Positions 8,447 through 16,460 of a DNA stretch of 64,000 nt are shown piece by piece (position 1 is the first letter of the stretch; the number at the start of each line of letters is the position of its first letter). The DNA is from Aneurinibacillus soli. GTDB lineage: Bacteria; Bacillota; Bacilli; Aneurinibacillales; Aneurinibacillaceae. The notes under the pieces were generated by a model, which had not been told where the DNA came from, made no database searches, and saw only the letters and a list, made by a program, of their open reading frames with translations. Position numbers and translations under genes: made by a program. Location: the NCBI RefSeq assembly GCF_002355375.1, contig NZ_AP017312.1:947001-1011000 (forward strand), written 5' to 3'.

Positions 8447-8968
8447 CTAATATCGGTAGAGCAATGAAAAAGAAATTACTTTTTTCGTGGTTTTATCTGT
8501 TGTTACTAAAAGTTTATATTTTGGGTATAGGTAGTATAAAATATAGCCACCATCTTCTACCTCTTCGTCGATTCCTTCGTCGGATGGCTTTCCGAATACC
8601 TTCTTAACACCATTAACATTAATGGTGTTAAAAGAGTTATCGTAAATAGTTACACCGGTGATTTTCTTTTTATCAAGTCCTGAGTAGTATGTAAAACTTG
8701 GATACATATAATAATAAGATCCATCGATAGAATCAACATTTTTTGCTTTTCCCAGCTTCGCGATAACTGTAGACAATGGTGTACCAATAGGAAAAGGTGT
8801 TCCTTTTAGCACTCCTTTTTTGGCGTTTGTTACAAAGTCTTTATTGATGGTAATTTTACTTGTTTTCTTTGTTGCAGCAGACACGGAAGTAGTTGGTACA
8901 GGCATAACACTAAGAAGAGTAAATGAACAGATTACTGCGGATATCGTTAATTTTTTAAGTAGCTTCAT
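8447..8968 (-). CDS. Exported protein of the YjgB/DUF4309 type
   Basis: This 173-residue protein has a clear signal peptide (MKLLKKLTISAV... VSAA). The mature part contains GTPFPIGTPLSTVIAKLGKAK and later YYYMYPSFTYYSG and ITGVTIYD, a pattern like the DUF4309/YjgB proteins and related SmpA-like beta-lactamase-inhibitor folds. AGGAGGAAGAAGT precedes the ATG. It begins 54 bp after the lipoprotein gene on the same strand, so the two probably share the promoter at 9745-9799. Biochemical function is unknown; the location is outside the membrane. Confidence 0.7.
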   Translation of the reverse strand: MKLLKKLTISAVICSFTLLSVMPVPTTSVSAATKKTSKITINKDFVTNAKKGVLKGTPFPIGTPLSTVIAKLGKAKNVDSIDGSYYYMYPSFTYYSGLDKKKITGVTIYDNSFNTINVNGVKKVFGKPSDEGIDEEVEDGGYILYYLYPKYKLLVTTDKTTKKVISFSLLYRY

Positions 8969-8993
8969 ACTTCTTCCTCCTGGTTATAGAATA

Positions 8994-9014
8994 AGCTCCC
9001 TGTAATAGGGAGCT
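8994..9014 (-). terminator. Short hairpin between two exported-protein genes
   Basis: AGCTCCC and GGGAGCT form a 7-bp stem without a proper T tract. It is more likely a partial attenuator or mRNA-stabilising stem than a full stop. Confidence 0.4.
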
Positions 9015-9022
9015 GAGTAAGT

Positions 9023-9703
9023 CTATTTCTGCTTTTCTACATGACCACCAACAAATAACTGTACGTTTGTCGTTCCGCCAGACACGTTCGAGAACGAAGA
9101 TCCTCCTGCTGGAACTCCCCAAAATCGTACTGTATCTTCTTGAAGAATATCTCCACTTGATTTCAGCATAAGCACTTGATAAGACTGCATGTTATTGTCG
9201 ACTACATGCAAAATAGAAACGGTATCACCTCCATCGATCGGAGCTTCTTCTACATTGACAACCTGGCCAGCGAATGTTGCTACTTTATTAAAGTATGGTG
9301 CAGCATTTTTGTTTAAATGCTTGGCAGTAATGGTTTTGTCAGCCATGCCTTTCAATTTTTGAATGTCAGCTGTGGTCTTGGCCGGAAACAACTTATTATT
9401 AGCCACGATAAAATCATAGGTTTGCTGAGGGAGCTCTGGTTTGTTTTCGGTCATATTAGGAAATCCAGTTTTAGTGAGCTCAGCATATTTAACTTTCTCA
9501 GCCAGCTCTTTTTGCTTTGCTTCATCGGCAGCCTTTTGCTTTGCTTCTTCCTCAGCTTTTTTCTTATCTTCCTCTGATGTATCTGGCTTAGTTGCGGTTT
9601 GGTTTGATGCAGTTGTTGTGGAGCTTGATGGTGTGTCACTTCCACAAGCCGTTAGGGTAAGTGATAAAGCAGCTAATCCAGTAAGTAAAGCGATTTTTTT
9701 CAA
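9023..9703 (-). CDS. Lipoprotein with a predicted OB-fold-like C-terminal domain
   Basis: A TTG start (revcomp of 9701-9703) follows AAGGGGAG. The signal peptide ends in a lipobox (LTLTAC|GS), so the protein of about 226 residues is lipid-anchored outside the membrane. A Thr/Ser-rich spacer and a charged Lys/Glu/Ala helix (~residues 40-70) precede a beta-rich domain with FAGQVVNVEEAP...VSILHVVD and VRFWGVPAGG, as in OB-fold-like proteins that bind ligands or regulate envelope complexes. I cannot assign a function. Its promoter is almost the same as that of the HsdR-N-like gene at 10202-11332. Confidence 0.75.
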   Translation of the reverse strand: MKKIALLTGLAALSLTLTACGSDTPSSSTTTASNQTATKPDTSEEDKKKAEEEAKQKAADEAKQKELAEKVKYAELTKTGFPNMTENKPELPQQTYDFIVANNKLFPAKTTADIQKLKGMADKTITAKHLNKNAAPYFNKVATFAGQVVNVEEAPIDGGDTVSILHVVDNNMQSYQVLMLKSSGDILQEDTVRFWGVPAGGSSFSNVSGGTTNVQLFVGGHVEKQK

Positions 9704-9744
9704 GATGATTCTCCCCTTTGTATGTACTAATTCCTACATATACC

Positions 9745-9799
9745 ATTTTAGGTTACACAGTCAGTTAGAACTAGGTAATTAAATAGACAATTTTCGACA
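9745..9799 (-). promoter_or_regulatory. Promoter with a Spo0A-box-like motif (lipoprotein gene)
   Basis: On the minus strand TAGTTC (9773-9768), a 17-bp spacer and TAAAAT (9750-9745) form a weak SigA promoter. TGTCGAA (9799-9793), the Spo0A core motif, lies just upstream. The same arrangement occurs 64 nt before the start at 11332. Confidence 0.55.
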
Positions 9800-9887
9800 A
9801 ACAAGACGAGATCTGGATCTCAATAGGACTAAAGCCTAGTTTGAAGTAGAATAAGGAAAAATATAAGTGGTGGGGAGTTGAGCAAAT

Positions 9888-10142
9888 TTGGCAAATAGTT
9901 GTAGAGCTGAAATACTGGCTACTGTTCATTCAATAGTGAGAAATAAGGGGATTAATGAATTCACTGTAAACGAGGTGGTTGAATACTTATCTCAGAATAA
10001 TACGGTGTATAAACCTCAAAGTATAAGAACTCATATAACTTCTAGATGTTGTGTAAATGCCCCAGATCATCACGCCGTTGTGTATGATGATTTCGAGAGA
10101 ATTGGTAGAGGCGTATATAAATTGCGAAGCTTTATCATATGA
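9888..10142 (+). CDS. Small winged-helix protein (DUF7669-like)
   Basis: This 84-residue protein reads as a single winged-helix domain: EILATVHSIVRNKGINEFTVNEVVEYL, then SIRTHITSRCCVN, then FERIGRGVYKLR, the usual pattern of DUF7669-type domains that accompany restriction enzymes. The TTG start at 9888 follows GGGGAG by 10 nt. It diverges from the lipoprotein gene and converges on the HsdR-N-like gene. A DNA-binding role, perhaps autoregulating or assisting the nuclease, is an inference. Confidence 0.65.
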   Translation: MANSCRAEILATVHSIVRNKGINEFTVNEVVEYLSQNNTVYKPQSIRTHITSRCCVNAPDHHAVVYDDFERIGRGVYKLRSFII

Positions 10143-10160
10143 AAACCTTTACTCAAATAA

Positions 10161-10189
10161 AATAAGCTCCCTATGGTAGGAAGCCTATT
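10161..10189. terminator. Convergent-gene hairpin
   Basis: An imperfect inverted repeat (AATAAGCTCCCTA with TAGGAAGCCTATT) lies between two convergent genes. Tails are weak on both sides. Confidence 0.45.
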
Positions 10190-10201
10190 AGTGTAAAAGT
10201 G

Positions 10202-11332
10202 TTAATGACTAGCTTCGTCATAAGCCAGGACGATAAAAGCTTCTAATTCACGAAGTTCCTCAACGCTTTGGATTTGAGCACGGCTAACACCACTACTTTT
10301 CGGAGCTTCAACAACCGAAAGGGAAGGGCATAGTTTGGCCATCTTTTCTACTGGCATCTTGGAAATTACATACTTTACGGTACCCTCAAGAGAGAAGCGT
10401 ATAAACCAATTGGTAACGCCTTTCTTATAGATTGTATAATAATGAGTCGTGTCTTTATGTTCGACGTCAGAAACGTCTCTTTCGTGCTCTTTAAGAGTAT
10501 TTAGAACGATTTCTACTGCTTGTAATTCCTCATCTGTAGTAACAATTCGACTCTTACGTACCGTATCCCCAGACTCTTTTACAGGCTCTGTGTCAACTTC
10601 TGTGGTTGCAGCAGCTTCCTGCACAAGCTCCTTAGGAGAAAGCCCCTCACTAATAATTTCAAGCAATGTATTGGAAATAGCCTTTTTTACAATTGGTCGG
10701 AAGCGATCCAGGACATTCGTTGTGATGCGGGTTGTACTGAAATCCTTGATGAGGAAACGAAGGAAATCATCTGATGGATTTTTGAAAAGCTCTTTCAGGG
10801 TAGAGTTGAGATTATTCATGTAAATAAGCTCTTCTGCATACTTTACAATCTTATCTGCATCGAATTTCTCGCGAGTAAAACTTTCGATCGTTTCAATATC
10901 AACAGAGGAAATAGATTCCATGTTGAACGAGAAGAATGGTGTTGAATCCATAAGGTTGTCCTGGGTGAGATCGGTGAAGAATTTGTACTCGATACCGTTT
11001 GTCAAAATGGCGACTTTTACTTCTGGTGTACTGTTAAAGTAGCGGCTTAACTGAGCGTCATGGCGTGTGAGGTCTTCATTTGCTGATTTAGCTTCGATGA
11101 AGATAATCGGCACCCCGTTTTTAAATATGGCATAGTCTACTTTTTCCCCTTTTTTTTGACCGAAGTCAGCCACATACTCTGGGCGTACTTCAAGTGGGTT
11201 AAATACGTCATAACCTAACTTTTGAAGGAAAGGTATGATAAGTGCTTGTTTTGTCATTTCTTCGTTCGAAATATGTGATTTACGTTCTGTTACCTGAATA
11301 GAAAGCTTTTGGAGTTCTGGCTTTAAATCCAT
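10202..11332 (-). CDS. Orphan nuclease-domain protein with type I restriction HsdR N-terminal domain
   Basis: A protein of about 376 residues; ATG 11332 is preceded by AGGAGGAAAAAT. Residues ~1-130 match the HsdR_N (PD-(D/E)xK-like) domain: ALIIPFLQKLGYDVFNPLEV, then KVDYAIFKNGVPIIFIEAKS, giving the D...ExK catalytic pattern, and a conserved Q.SRYF motif. The centre is helical, and residues ~260-376 are a separate alpha/beta domain (HYYTIYKKGVTNWFIRFSLEG) of unknown role. There is no helicase motor, HsdM or HsdS nearby, so this is not a complete type I system. Such solo proteins occur widely and may be defence nucleases. Its promoter resembles that of the lipoprotein gene. Confidence 0.75.
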   Translation of the reverse strand: MDLKPELQKLSIQVTERKSHISNEEMTKQALIIPFLQKLGYDVFNPLEVRPEYVADFGQKKGEKVDYAIFKNGVPIIFIEAKSANEDLTRHDAQLSRYFNSTPEVKVAILTNGIEYKFFTDLTQDNLMDSTPFFSFNMESISSVDIETIESFTREKFDADKIVKYAEELIYMNNLNSTLKELFKNPSDDFLRFLIKDFSTTRITTNVLDRFRPIVKKAISNTLLEIISEGLSPKELVQEAAATTEVDTEPVKESGDTVRKSRIVTTDEELQAVEIVLNTLKEHERDVSDVEHKDTTHYYTIYKKGVTNWFIRFSLEGTVKYVISKMPVEKMAKLCPSLSVVEAPKSSGVSRAQIQSVEELRELEAFIVLAYDEASH

Positions 11333-11373
11333 TATTTTTCCTCCTTTGTCTGCATATGATATCTCTCTACTTA

Positions 11374-11429
11374 ATTTTAGTTTACATAGTCTTACAGAAC
11401 TAGATACTACTGTTAGACAACTTTCGACA
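11374..11429 (-). promoter_or_regulatory. Promoter with a Spo0A-box-like motif (HsdR-N-like gene)
   Basis: Minus-strand TAGTTC (11402-11397), 17-bp spacer and TAAAAT (11379-11374), with TGTCGAA (11429-11423) upstream. It is closely similar over about 65 nt to the promoter at 9745-9799 and at the same distance from the start codon. Confidence 0.55.
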
Positions 11430-11439
11430 TTAAACGCCA

Positions 11440-11480
11440 AAGATCTGATATTCCCTTATAGGGTAGTATGTCAGGTTTTT
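11440..11480 (+). terminator. Repeated hairpin, copy 5 (decayed)
   Basis: The inner CCCTTATAGGG and closing TATGTCAGG are intact; the opening arm is damaged (AGATCTGA). No + strand gene precedes it. It sits upstream of the minus-strand promoter at 11374 as part of a ~70-bp direct repeat with 8326-8400. Confidence 0.65.
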
Positions 11481-11522
11481 ATGTAAGGGATAAGCATTCA
11501 GAAGAAAGACAAAACAAGGTAG

Positions 11523-11557
11523 TAAAAAACCGCACACCGATATGTGTTCGGGTGCGG
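11523..11557 (-). terminator. Terminator of the L,D-transpeptidase unit
   Basis: On the minus strand CCGCACCCGAACACA pairs with TGTGCGG-side bases and is followed by TTTTTTAC. Confidence 0.8.
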
Positions 11558-11563
11558 GAAGGT

Positions 11564-12037
11564 TTATGAAACGATAAAAACCGTTGTGCCGATTGGAATG
11601 TTGCGGAACAGCCATTCCACGTCTTTGTTCTGCATACGAATACATCCCTGGCTTACATGGTGTCCGATGCTGTACGGATTATTCGTGCCGTGGATGCCGT
11701 ATTTATAGCCGCCAGTGTAGGGGACACTTAATCCGAGCCAGCGTGTCCCCAGTGGATTCTGCTTGCTGCCTCCAGGAATTCCTTTAGGCACATACCATGG
11801 GTTTTTTACTTTTGCGATGATGCGGAATTCGCCTTCCGGTGTTAATGTTCTATTCTTGCCGGTGGCGACCGGAAAATAATAGATCGGATTGTCATTTAAA
11901 AAAACGGTAAGTTGATTTGTCGTTTTGTTAATCTCGATGTGTACATCATCTTCCACTGCAAACGCTGTGCCAGATCCAGGGAGAAGGAGAGACAGACACA
12001 GAAGAAAGACTGAGAAACATCTAAACAATTGTGCCAT
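11564..12037 (-). CDS. L,D-transpeptidase (YkuD domain)
   Basis: An exported 157-residue enzyme that cross-links peptidoglycan through 3-3 bonds or trims it. After a signal peptide (to GTAFA|VE), the YkuD domain fills the protein: INKTTNQLTVF at the start, then GIHGTN and SQGCIRM, containing the catalytic His, Ser/Gly and Cys. ATG 12037 is chosen because GAGGTGAAGAT precedes it. That ribosome site overlaps the end of the M23 peptidase gene, so the two wall enzymes are co-translated. There is no LysM domain, unlike B. subtilis YkuD. Confidence 0.9.
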   Translation of the reverse strand: MAQLFRCFSVFLLCLSLLLPGSGTAFAVEDDVHIEINKTTNQLTVFLNDNPIYYFPVATGKNRTLTPEGEFRIIAKVKNPWYVPKGIPGGSKQNPLGTRWLGLSVPYTGGYKYGIHGTNNPYSIGHHVSQGCIRMQNKDVEWLFRNIPIGTTVFIVS

Positions 12038-12041
12038 ATCT

Positions 12042-13067
12042 TCACCTCTTTTTCTTTTTGGATTGATTTTTTCGCTCCTCATTTTCCCAGCGTTTTAGCG
12101 ATGGATATGGATCGAAAGAATATTCTCCGTTCCCCCTGTCTTTGTAGATACCGTAGTGCAGGTGTGGCGGGAATTTACCGGACGTGCCCGGCTTTCCATA
12201 GCCGGAACTGCCGACGTAGCCGATAACATCCCCTGGCGCTACGATATCTCCTACCTTGAACTTTTTATTAAAGCCATTCAGATGTGCGTAGTAATGATAA
12301 ATCGTATCCACATCACGAATTCCAATGCGCCAGCCACCGTATGGATTCCAGCCCATGGATTCAATGACTCCGTGCCGGGTAGCACGGACAGGTGTACCAT
12401 ATCCGGCGAAAATATCTGTTCCTTCATGAATACGCCGTCCGCCCCAGCCACGTGGATCACCCCATGTGTTTTTATAGCTGTAGCTATAGTGGAGTGGCAC
12501 AGGAAAGGCGCTGCCGACCAGATGAAGGGTGTTATGGTGACGATACAGCTTCACAAGGCCAGAGATGGTCTCTACACTGCGATCGTATGTGTAATACTGC
12601 CATAGACTGATGCGTAGATCGTTGTCCGTAAATCCGAATTGTCCGAGGTAACATGCGATCGTGTAGACCACATCAAGGTCATTGCGTAGATCTGCTTTGC
12701 CATCGCCATCCCCATCTTTCCCGATTCCGCCAAAGAACGCAATCGAGCGTGGATTTACATCCGTATCAAGAGGATTCAGAACCCCACGCCACATCGCGGA
12801 TGGCACACTAATCCCGGTCAATCTGGTCTGCGAGGGAGAGGAATCCTCTGTTTTTTTGCTCGACTTGCGAACCGAACGTTCGTATTGATCGACGGCAGCT
12901 AGATACTGCCAGGGTACGCCGGTAATGGCCTGCATATGTTCGAATAAAACCTTGCGTTCGCGAGAAACCTGCTCACTGTCCGTATCTGCTCGAGCAACAG
13001 ATACAGGAAGGGAGACAGCGCATAGAAAGACGATGAGACTGAAAGCTAAAAGTCGCTTGTACCACAT
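12042..13067 (-). CDS. lytH: M23 peptidoglycan endopeptidase, LytH/YunA-like
   Basis: A 341-residue exported protein, start ATG 13067 after GGGAGGGC. A signal peptide (ending VARA|DT) is followed by an N-terminal segment (QAITGVPWQYLAAVDQYE... DVVYTIACYLG) that resembles a lysozyme/transglycosylase-like helical domain, then a LytM/M23 metallopeptidase domain with HEGTDIFAGYGTPV and HYYAHL plus PHLHYGIY zinc ligands. In B. subtilis the LytH enzyme trims spore-cortex side chains and its gene neighbours lipA, as here. The tail is very basic (KNQSKKKKR). The pairing with the L,D-transpeptidase suggests a joint role in wall or cortex remodelling. Confidence 0.82.
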   Translation of the reverse strand: MWYKRLLAFSLIVFLCAVSLPVSVARADTDSEQVSRERKVLFEHMQAITGVPWQYLAAVDQYERSVRKSSKKTEDSSPSQTRLTGISVPSAMWRGVLNPLDTDVNPRSIAFFGGIGKDGDGDGKADLRNDLDVVYTIACYLGQFGFTDNDLRISLWQYYTYDRSVETISGLVKLYRHHNTLHLVGSAFPVPLHYSYSYKNTWGDPRGWGGRRIHEGTDIFAGYGTPVRATRHGVIESMGWNPYGGWRIGIRDVDTIYHYYAHLNGFNKKFKVGDIVAPGDVIGYVGSSGYGKPGTSGKFPPHLHYGIYKDRGNGEYSFDPYPSLKRWENEERKNQSKKKKR

Positions 13068-13190
13068 GTTGCCCTCCCGTAATCGTAAATATGTCCGGCT
13101 TAGTGTGTGCAATCGGAATTGCTTTCATAAGAGGGAATTGATTAGAATGAATATACACCAGTACCAACAAGATGGGGGTTGATCCGCTAT

Positions 13191-14072
13191 ATGGCAGGAC
13201 GTAAACCGGAATGGCTAAAAATTAAGCTGGATACAGGAAAGAACTTTAAAGAACTCAAAAGCATGATGCGGGGCCAGACGTTGCATACCGTATGTGAGGA
13301 AGCACGCTGTCCGAACTTGTATGAATGCTGGGCGAACCGTACAGCAACGTTTATGATATTAGGAGATACATGTACGCGGGCATGCCGCTTCTGTGCGGTT
13401 AAAACCGGGTTGCCAACGGAATTAGATCTCGCCGAACCAGAACGTGTGGCAGAAGCGACCGAGCAGATGGGGCTGCGTCATGTGGTGGTTACATCCGTAG
13501 CGCGTGACGATTTGGGCGATGGGGGAGCAAGCATTTTTGCGGAAACGATTCGGGCGATCCGCAGGCGAACTCCACTGTGCAGTGTGGAAGTACTCATTCC
13601 GGATTTTCTCGGAGACTGGGAAGCATTGCGTGTCGTGATGGATGCTAAGCCGGATATTCTTAATCATAATGTGGAGACGGTTGAACGGCTGTCTGATCGG
13701 GTACGCTCGAAGGCGAAGTATGATCGGACAATGGCGCTTCTGGCAGAAGCGAAGCGCATGGCTCCCTCGATCCCGACGAAGTCAAGTATTATGATTGGTG
13801 TGGGAGAGACTGTGGACGAGATCATCACGACGATGGATGACCTGCGTCGTGTGGATGTGGATATTTTGACAATCGGGCAGTATTTGCAGCCGACCGCAAA
13901 GCATCTGAAAGTGGAAAAGTATTACCACCCGGATGAGTTTGCACAGCTAAAAGAAGAAGGACTTGCACGTGGGTTTAAGCATGTAGAATCGGGACCACTT
14001 GTGCGCAGTTCATATCATGCACATGAGCAGGTTGAATCAGCGGCGGAATCACAAATGAAGACACAGGGATAG
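13191..14072 (+). CDS. lipA: Lipoyl synthase
   Basis: This radical-SAM enzyme inserts two sulfurs into octanoyl groups on lipoate-dependent proteins. Both iron-sulfur sites are visible: [12 protein letters not shown] (auxiliary cluster, CX4CX5C) and CTRACRFC (radical SAM, CX3CX2C). The C-terminal [10 protein letters not shown] carries the conserved serine that ligates the auxiliary cluster. Length (293) is normal. ATG 13191 is preferred, with a GGTTGATC-like ribosome site ending 6 nt upstream; TTG 13179 is in frame. It diverges from lytH and converges on yutC, the same neighbours as in B. subtilis. Confidence 0.97.
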   Translation: MAGRKPEWLKIKLDTGKNFKELKSMMRGQTLHTVCEEARCPNLYECWANRTATFMILGDTCTRACRFCAVKTGLPTELDLAEPERVAEATEQMGLRHVVVTSVARDDLGDGGASIFAETIRAIRRRTPLCSVEVLIPDFLGDWEALRVVMDAKPDILNHNVETVERLSDRVRSKAKYDRTMALLAEAKRMAPSIPTKSSIMIGVGETVDEIITTMDDLRRVDVDILTIGQYLQPTAKHLKVEKYYHPDEFAQLKEEGLARGFKHVESGPLVRSSYHAHEQVESAAESQMKTQG

Positions 14073-14081
14073 AAAATGATG

Positions 14082-14119
14082 AAAAGGGTCTTTCTTGTCT
14101 AGACAAGAAAGACCCTTTT
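14082..14119. terminator. Perfect bidirectional terminator
   Basis: A perfect 38-bp palindrome (AAAAGGGTCTTTCTTGTC and its complement) lies between the convergent lipA and yutC, with A's and T's on both sides. Confidence 0.92.
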
Positions 14120-14130
14120 AGGTAAATCGA

Positions 14131-15006
14131 CTATCTTCCGCTTATACTGGAGAGATGGAAGAGTGAGCCAGCACGATGACCGCATGCTTGTTCGAACTGT
14201 TTGTCTGTTTTGTTTTCCATCTGATGCGGGTTAGCAAATACTTTGTTGATTGCGTTCTGATCGTTTGTCGTATACACCTTGCAGTAGCGAGGGGATACAT
14301 TTTCGCAGCTCCTCTGTACTTTTTTCAGTGTCATCGCTGCTTGAGCTGGCGTTTGACCGGATGTATCACACCCGACAAAAATGTGCTTGTCTGTTGTCAA
14401 GACATTTGCCTGTTTGATGCCTGGAATTTGGTTGGCTGCGTTCGCACAGGAAGAAGCAAGCATCTGACGATCGACATATACATTTGGTGTCGCTGTGGTG
14501 CCGTAACTTTTTACACCCATACCAGTGTGTCCAGTTCCAGTCTTATGACCGGCATGTGCAATGCCAATCTTTGGCGGGGTTGTGTGCCCTGTAGTTGACT
14601 GGATATGGCTCTTCGATTGGTAAACTGAAGGCTGCTGCGTAGTCCCATACGTTGTCCCATACGTAGTGCCGTACGTTGTCCCTTTGTTTATGCCACCAGG
14701 ATTTAGGCCATACATCTGCTGGCCGCTGTCTGTTACGCCGTAGCGTGTCATACCTTGATTGCCGAACATATACTGACGCGTATCAACCGTGCCTTTGGTA
14801 CGGTAGTTCGATTGGTCAGTAATGACGCCATTACGGTATGTGTCGTAGCGGCCATCCCCTTTTGGTTGCAGTGCATAGCCAGTTGTTGACCCTTGATTTC
14901 CTTGCATCGGGCGATATTCCGATGTTTTAGTGGTATTGCCTGGAGTGCAGGCAGCAAGCGAGAGCGCAAGACCAACAGTGGAGAGAACAGAAACGATTTT
15001 TTTCAT
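14131..15006 (-). CDS. yutC: YhcN/YlaJ-family sporulation lipoprotein
   Basis: The lipoprotein has signal peptide and lipobox LSLAAC|TP. The first half is low-complexity, rich in Gly, Tyr, Thr and Gln, with four tandem GTTYGTTY-type units. The C-terminal ~120 residues contain the YhcN/YlaJ domain (CANAANQIPGIKQANVLTTDKHIFVG... ISPRYCKVYTT-like), found in spore inner-membrane lipoproteins that affect germination or outgrowth. GGAGGTG lies 7 nt before ATG 15006; GTG 15012 is also possible. In B. subtilis yutC is next to lipA, and here it is convergent with it. Confidence 0.85.
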   Translation of the reverse strand: MKKIVSVLSTVGLALSLAACTPGNTTKTSEYRPMQGNQGSTTGYALQPKGDGRYDTYRNGVITDQSNYRTKGTVDTRQYMFGNQGMTRYGVTDSGQQMYGLNPGGINKGTTYGTTYGTTYGTTQQPSVYQSKSHIQSTTGHTTPPKIGIAHAGHKTGTGHTGMGVKSYGTTATPNVYVDRQMLASSCANAANQIPGIKQANVLTTDKHIFVGCDTSGQTPAQAAMTLKKVQRSCENVSPRYCKVYTTNDQNAINKVFANPHQMENKTDKQFEQACGHRAGSLFHLSSISGR

Positions 15007-15153
15007 TTTCACACCTCCGTGAGCTTAGAATGCCCGTATGAAGCCGGAGCTTTCATGGCAATTTTGTGTGTATTGGTTGAATTTGTGGTAAAATAGGAGG
15101 CGTACGCCACGCGTAAAAAAGAGTGTGGTGTATGTGTAAGAGGGGGTGCAGGT

Positions 15154-15618
15154 GTGATACGTGTCCAGGACAACGTATATGAGCTGGTGGAAGAGCATAA
15201 AGAAGGGTTTAAACCAGACGTATTCAAAGAACGATACAGTGACATTTTAAGTAAATTCGATTACATTTTGGGTGACTGGGGATACGGTCAGTTACGGCTA
15301 AAAGGCTTTTTTGAGGATACAAACCGAAAAGCCCCGTATGATGCCCGCCTCAGTTTTCTTGATGAGTATATTTTGGAGTATTGTAACTTTGGTTGTTCGT
15401 ACTTTCTGTTAAAGAAGACCAAGTCAGGTAGTGCACAGCCGATTGAGAGTGAGATTGTGGAAGCAGAGGGTGAGACGGGAGATGGGGAGGAAGAGCGTCC
15501 ATCACGCAGTGGACGCGAAGGTGGCAGACGCCGCGATTCTCGTCGTCGCTCCCGCCCTCGCCGCAAGCCAAAAGATGGACAAGCTCGAGAGTCGAGACCG
15601 GATGTGCCGAACGCGTAG
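15154..15618 (+). CDS. yutD: YutD family protein (DUF1027)
   Basis: The GTG start at 15154 follows AGGGGGTG. The N-terminal ~95 residues are the compact YutD domain (FKERYSDILSKFDYILGDWGYGQLRLKGFF... YILEYCNFGCSYFLLKK), conserved across Bacillota with no established function. The last ~55 residues are a disordered, strongly basic Arg/Ser/Gly tail after an acidic stretch. This tail is longer than in B. subtilis and could bind nucleic acid. It is a single gene with its own terminator. Confidence 0.85.
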   Translation: MIRVQDNVYELVEEHKEGFKPDVFKERYSDILSKFDYILGDWGYGQLRLKGFFEDTNRKAPYDARLSFLDEYILEYCNFGCSYFLLKKTKSGSAQPIESEIVEAEGETGDGEEERPSRSGREGGRRRDSRRRSRPRRKPKDGQARESRPDVPNA

Positions 15619-15631
15619 CATACTGAGAAAA

Positions 15632-15665
15632 AACAGGCGAGGAAATTGCTTCCTCGCCTGTTTTT
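15632..15665. terminator. Bidirectional terminator between yutD and the DUF3905 gene
   Basis: AACAGGCGAGGAA pairs with TTCCTCGCCTGTT, flanked by A's and T's. Confidence 0.9.
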
Positions 15666-15942
15666 ATTTTAACGGTGGCTCGTAGTTTTCGTTTGAGTTA
15701 TCGTGTGTCAGATGCGACCCTGGGTCCTGGCGCTCGATGCCTTCGTGGAAGTCCCGATATTCGTAGGTGAATGCAGACTGGGCTAACTCACCTGTATCCC
15801 ACGACTCTTTGCCGAGGGATGGATGAGAGATGGCGGCAGTGCCGTACGGTCCTTCCGGAAACTCTTCCGGATAGCGGGTATGAATCGCGCTGTATTCGGT
15901 TGAGATTGGCATGTATGCCGGATCGATTTTCTTCTTGCCCAT
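15664..15942 (-). CDS. DUF3905 family protein
   Basis: A soluble 92-residue protein beginning [12 protein letters not shown], start ATG 15942 after AAAGGGG. The central [26 protein letters not shown] matches DUF3905, a family limited to spore-forming Bacillota whose role is unknown. Sporulation-associated expression is likely but not shown by the sequence. The longer frame to 16011 has no ribosome site. Confidence 0.7.
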   Translation of the reverse strand: MGKKKIDPAYMPISTEYSAIHTRYPEEFPEGPYGTAAISHPSLGKESWDTGELAQSAFTYEYRDFHEGIERQDPGSHLTHDNSNENYEPPLK

Positions 15943-16020
15943 AAATAAAACCCCTTTCCTCACTGTATAAGGATAGGGGTAGTATAGGCGGTTGCCCGTT
16001 CGTTTATGCAAAACGGCGAG

Positions 16021-16296
16021 TTAGATGCTGAGATAGAGAAATTCCCGTAACTCGTTCGCATCTGCTTCTGACATATTGAAGGCTTCTTCGAGATAACCTG
16101 GCTCATCTAAATCCTTTTGGCCGAGAATTGCCATGCGGTGTGTCAAAATATTAAGCACGATGCTTTTGCCATAAAAGTTCTTGGTGCGGATAATCGCTAA
16201 GTCGTAGCGGTTTTCTAGTCCAATAAAGCTTACGTAGCGTGTTTTTGTTTCTTCAGCATGATCGTACAGAAATGTCCAATCTCCGTGTTGACTCAT
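16021..16296 (-). CDS. DUF3055 family protein
   Basis: This 91-residue protein starts at ATG 16296 behind AGGAGGAT. The sequence MSQHGDWTFLYDHAEETKTRYV... IIRTKNFYGKSIVLNILTHRMAILG is a good match to DUF3055, a small conserved Bacillota family without known function. It diverges from yutE. There is no membrane segment or signal peptide. Confidence 0.8.
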   Translation of the reverse strand: MSQHGDWTFLYDHAEETKTRYVSFIGLENRYDLAIIRTKNFYGKSIVLNILTHRMAILGQKDLDEPGYLEEAFNMSEADANELREFLYLSI

Positions 16297-16460
16297 AGTT
16301 GGTATCCTCCTATCACGTATATGTACCAAATTATATGCCAACGACTCGGCTGGAGCAATGCCTGGGAATGCTCGGAGGCAATGGTCGGGTAGAACATATA
16401 GTTTCGCTTCCAATCATGCTATACTGGAAAAAAGAAAAAACAGTAATAGAGGTGGTTTGG

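Noticed and set aside
14600-14700. Short tandem repeat (GTTTGTCCCATACG-like units) considered as a CRISPR or regulatory array
   Set aside because: It codes for repeated Gly-Thr-Thr-Tyr units in the YutC lipoprotein; no spacers.
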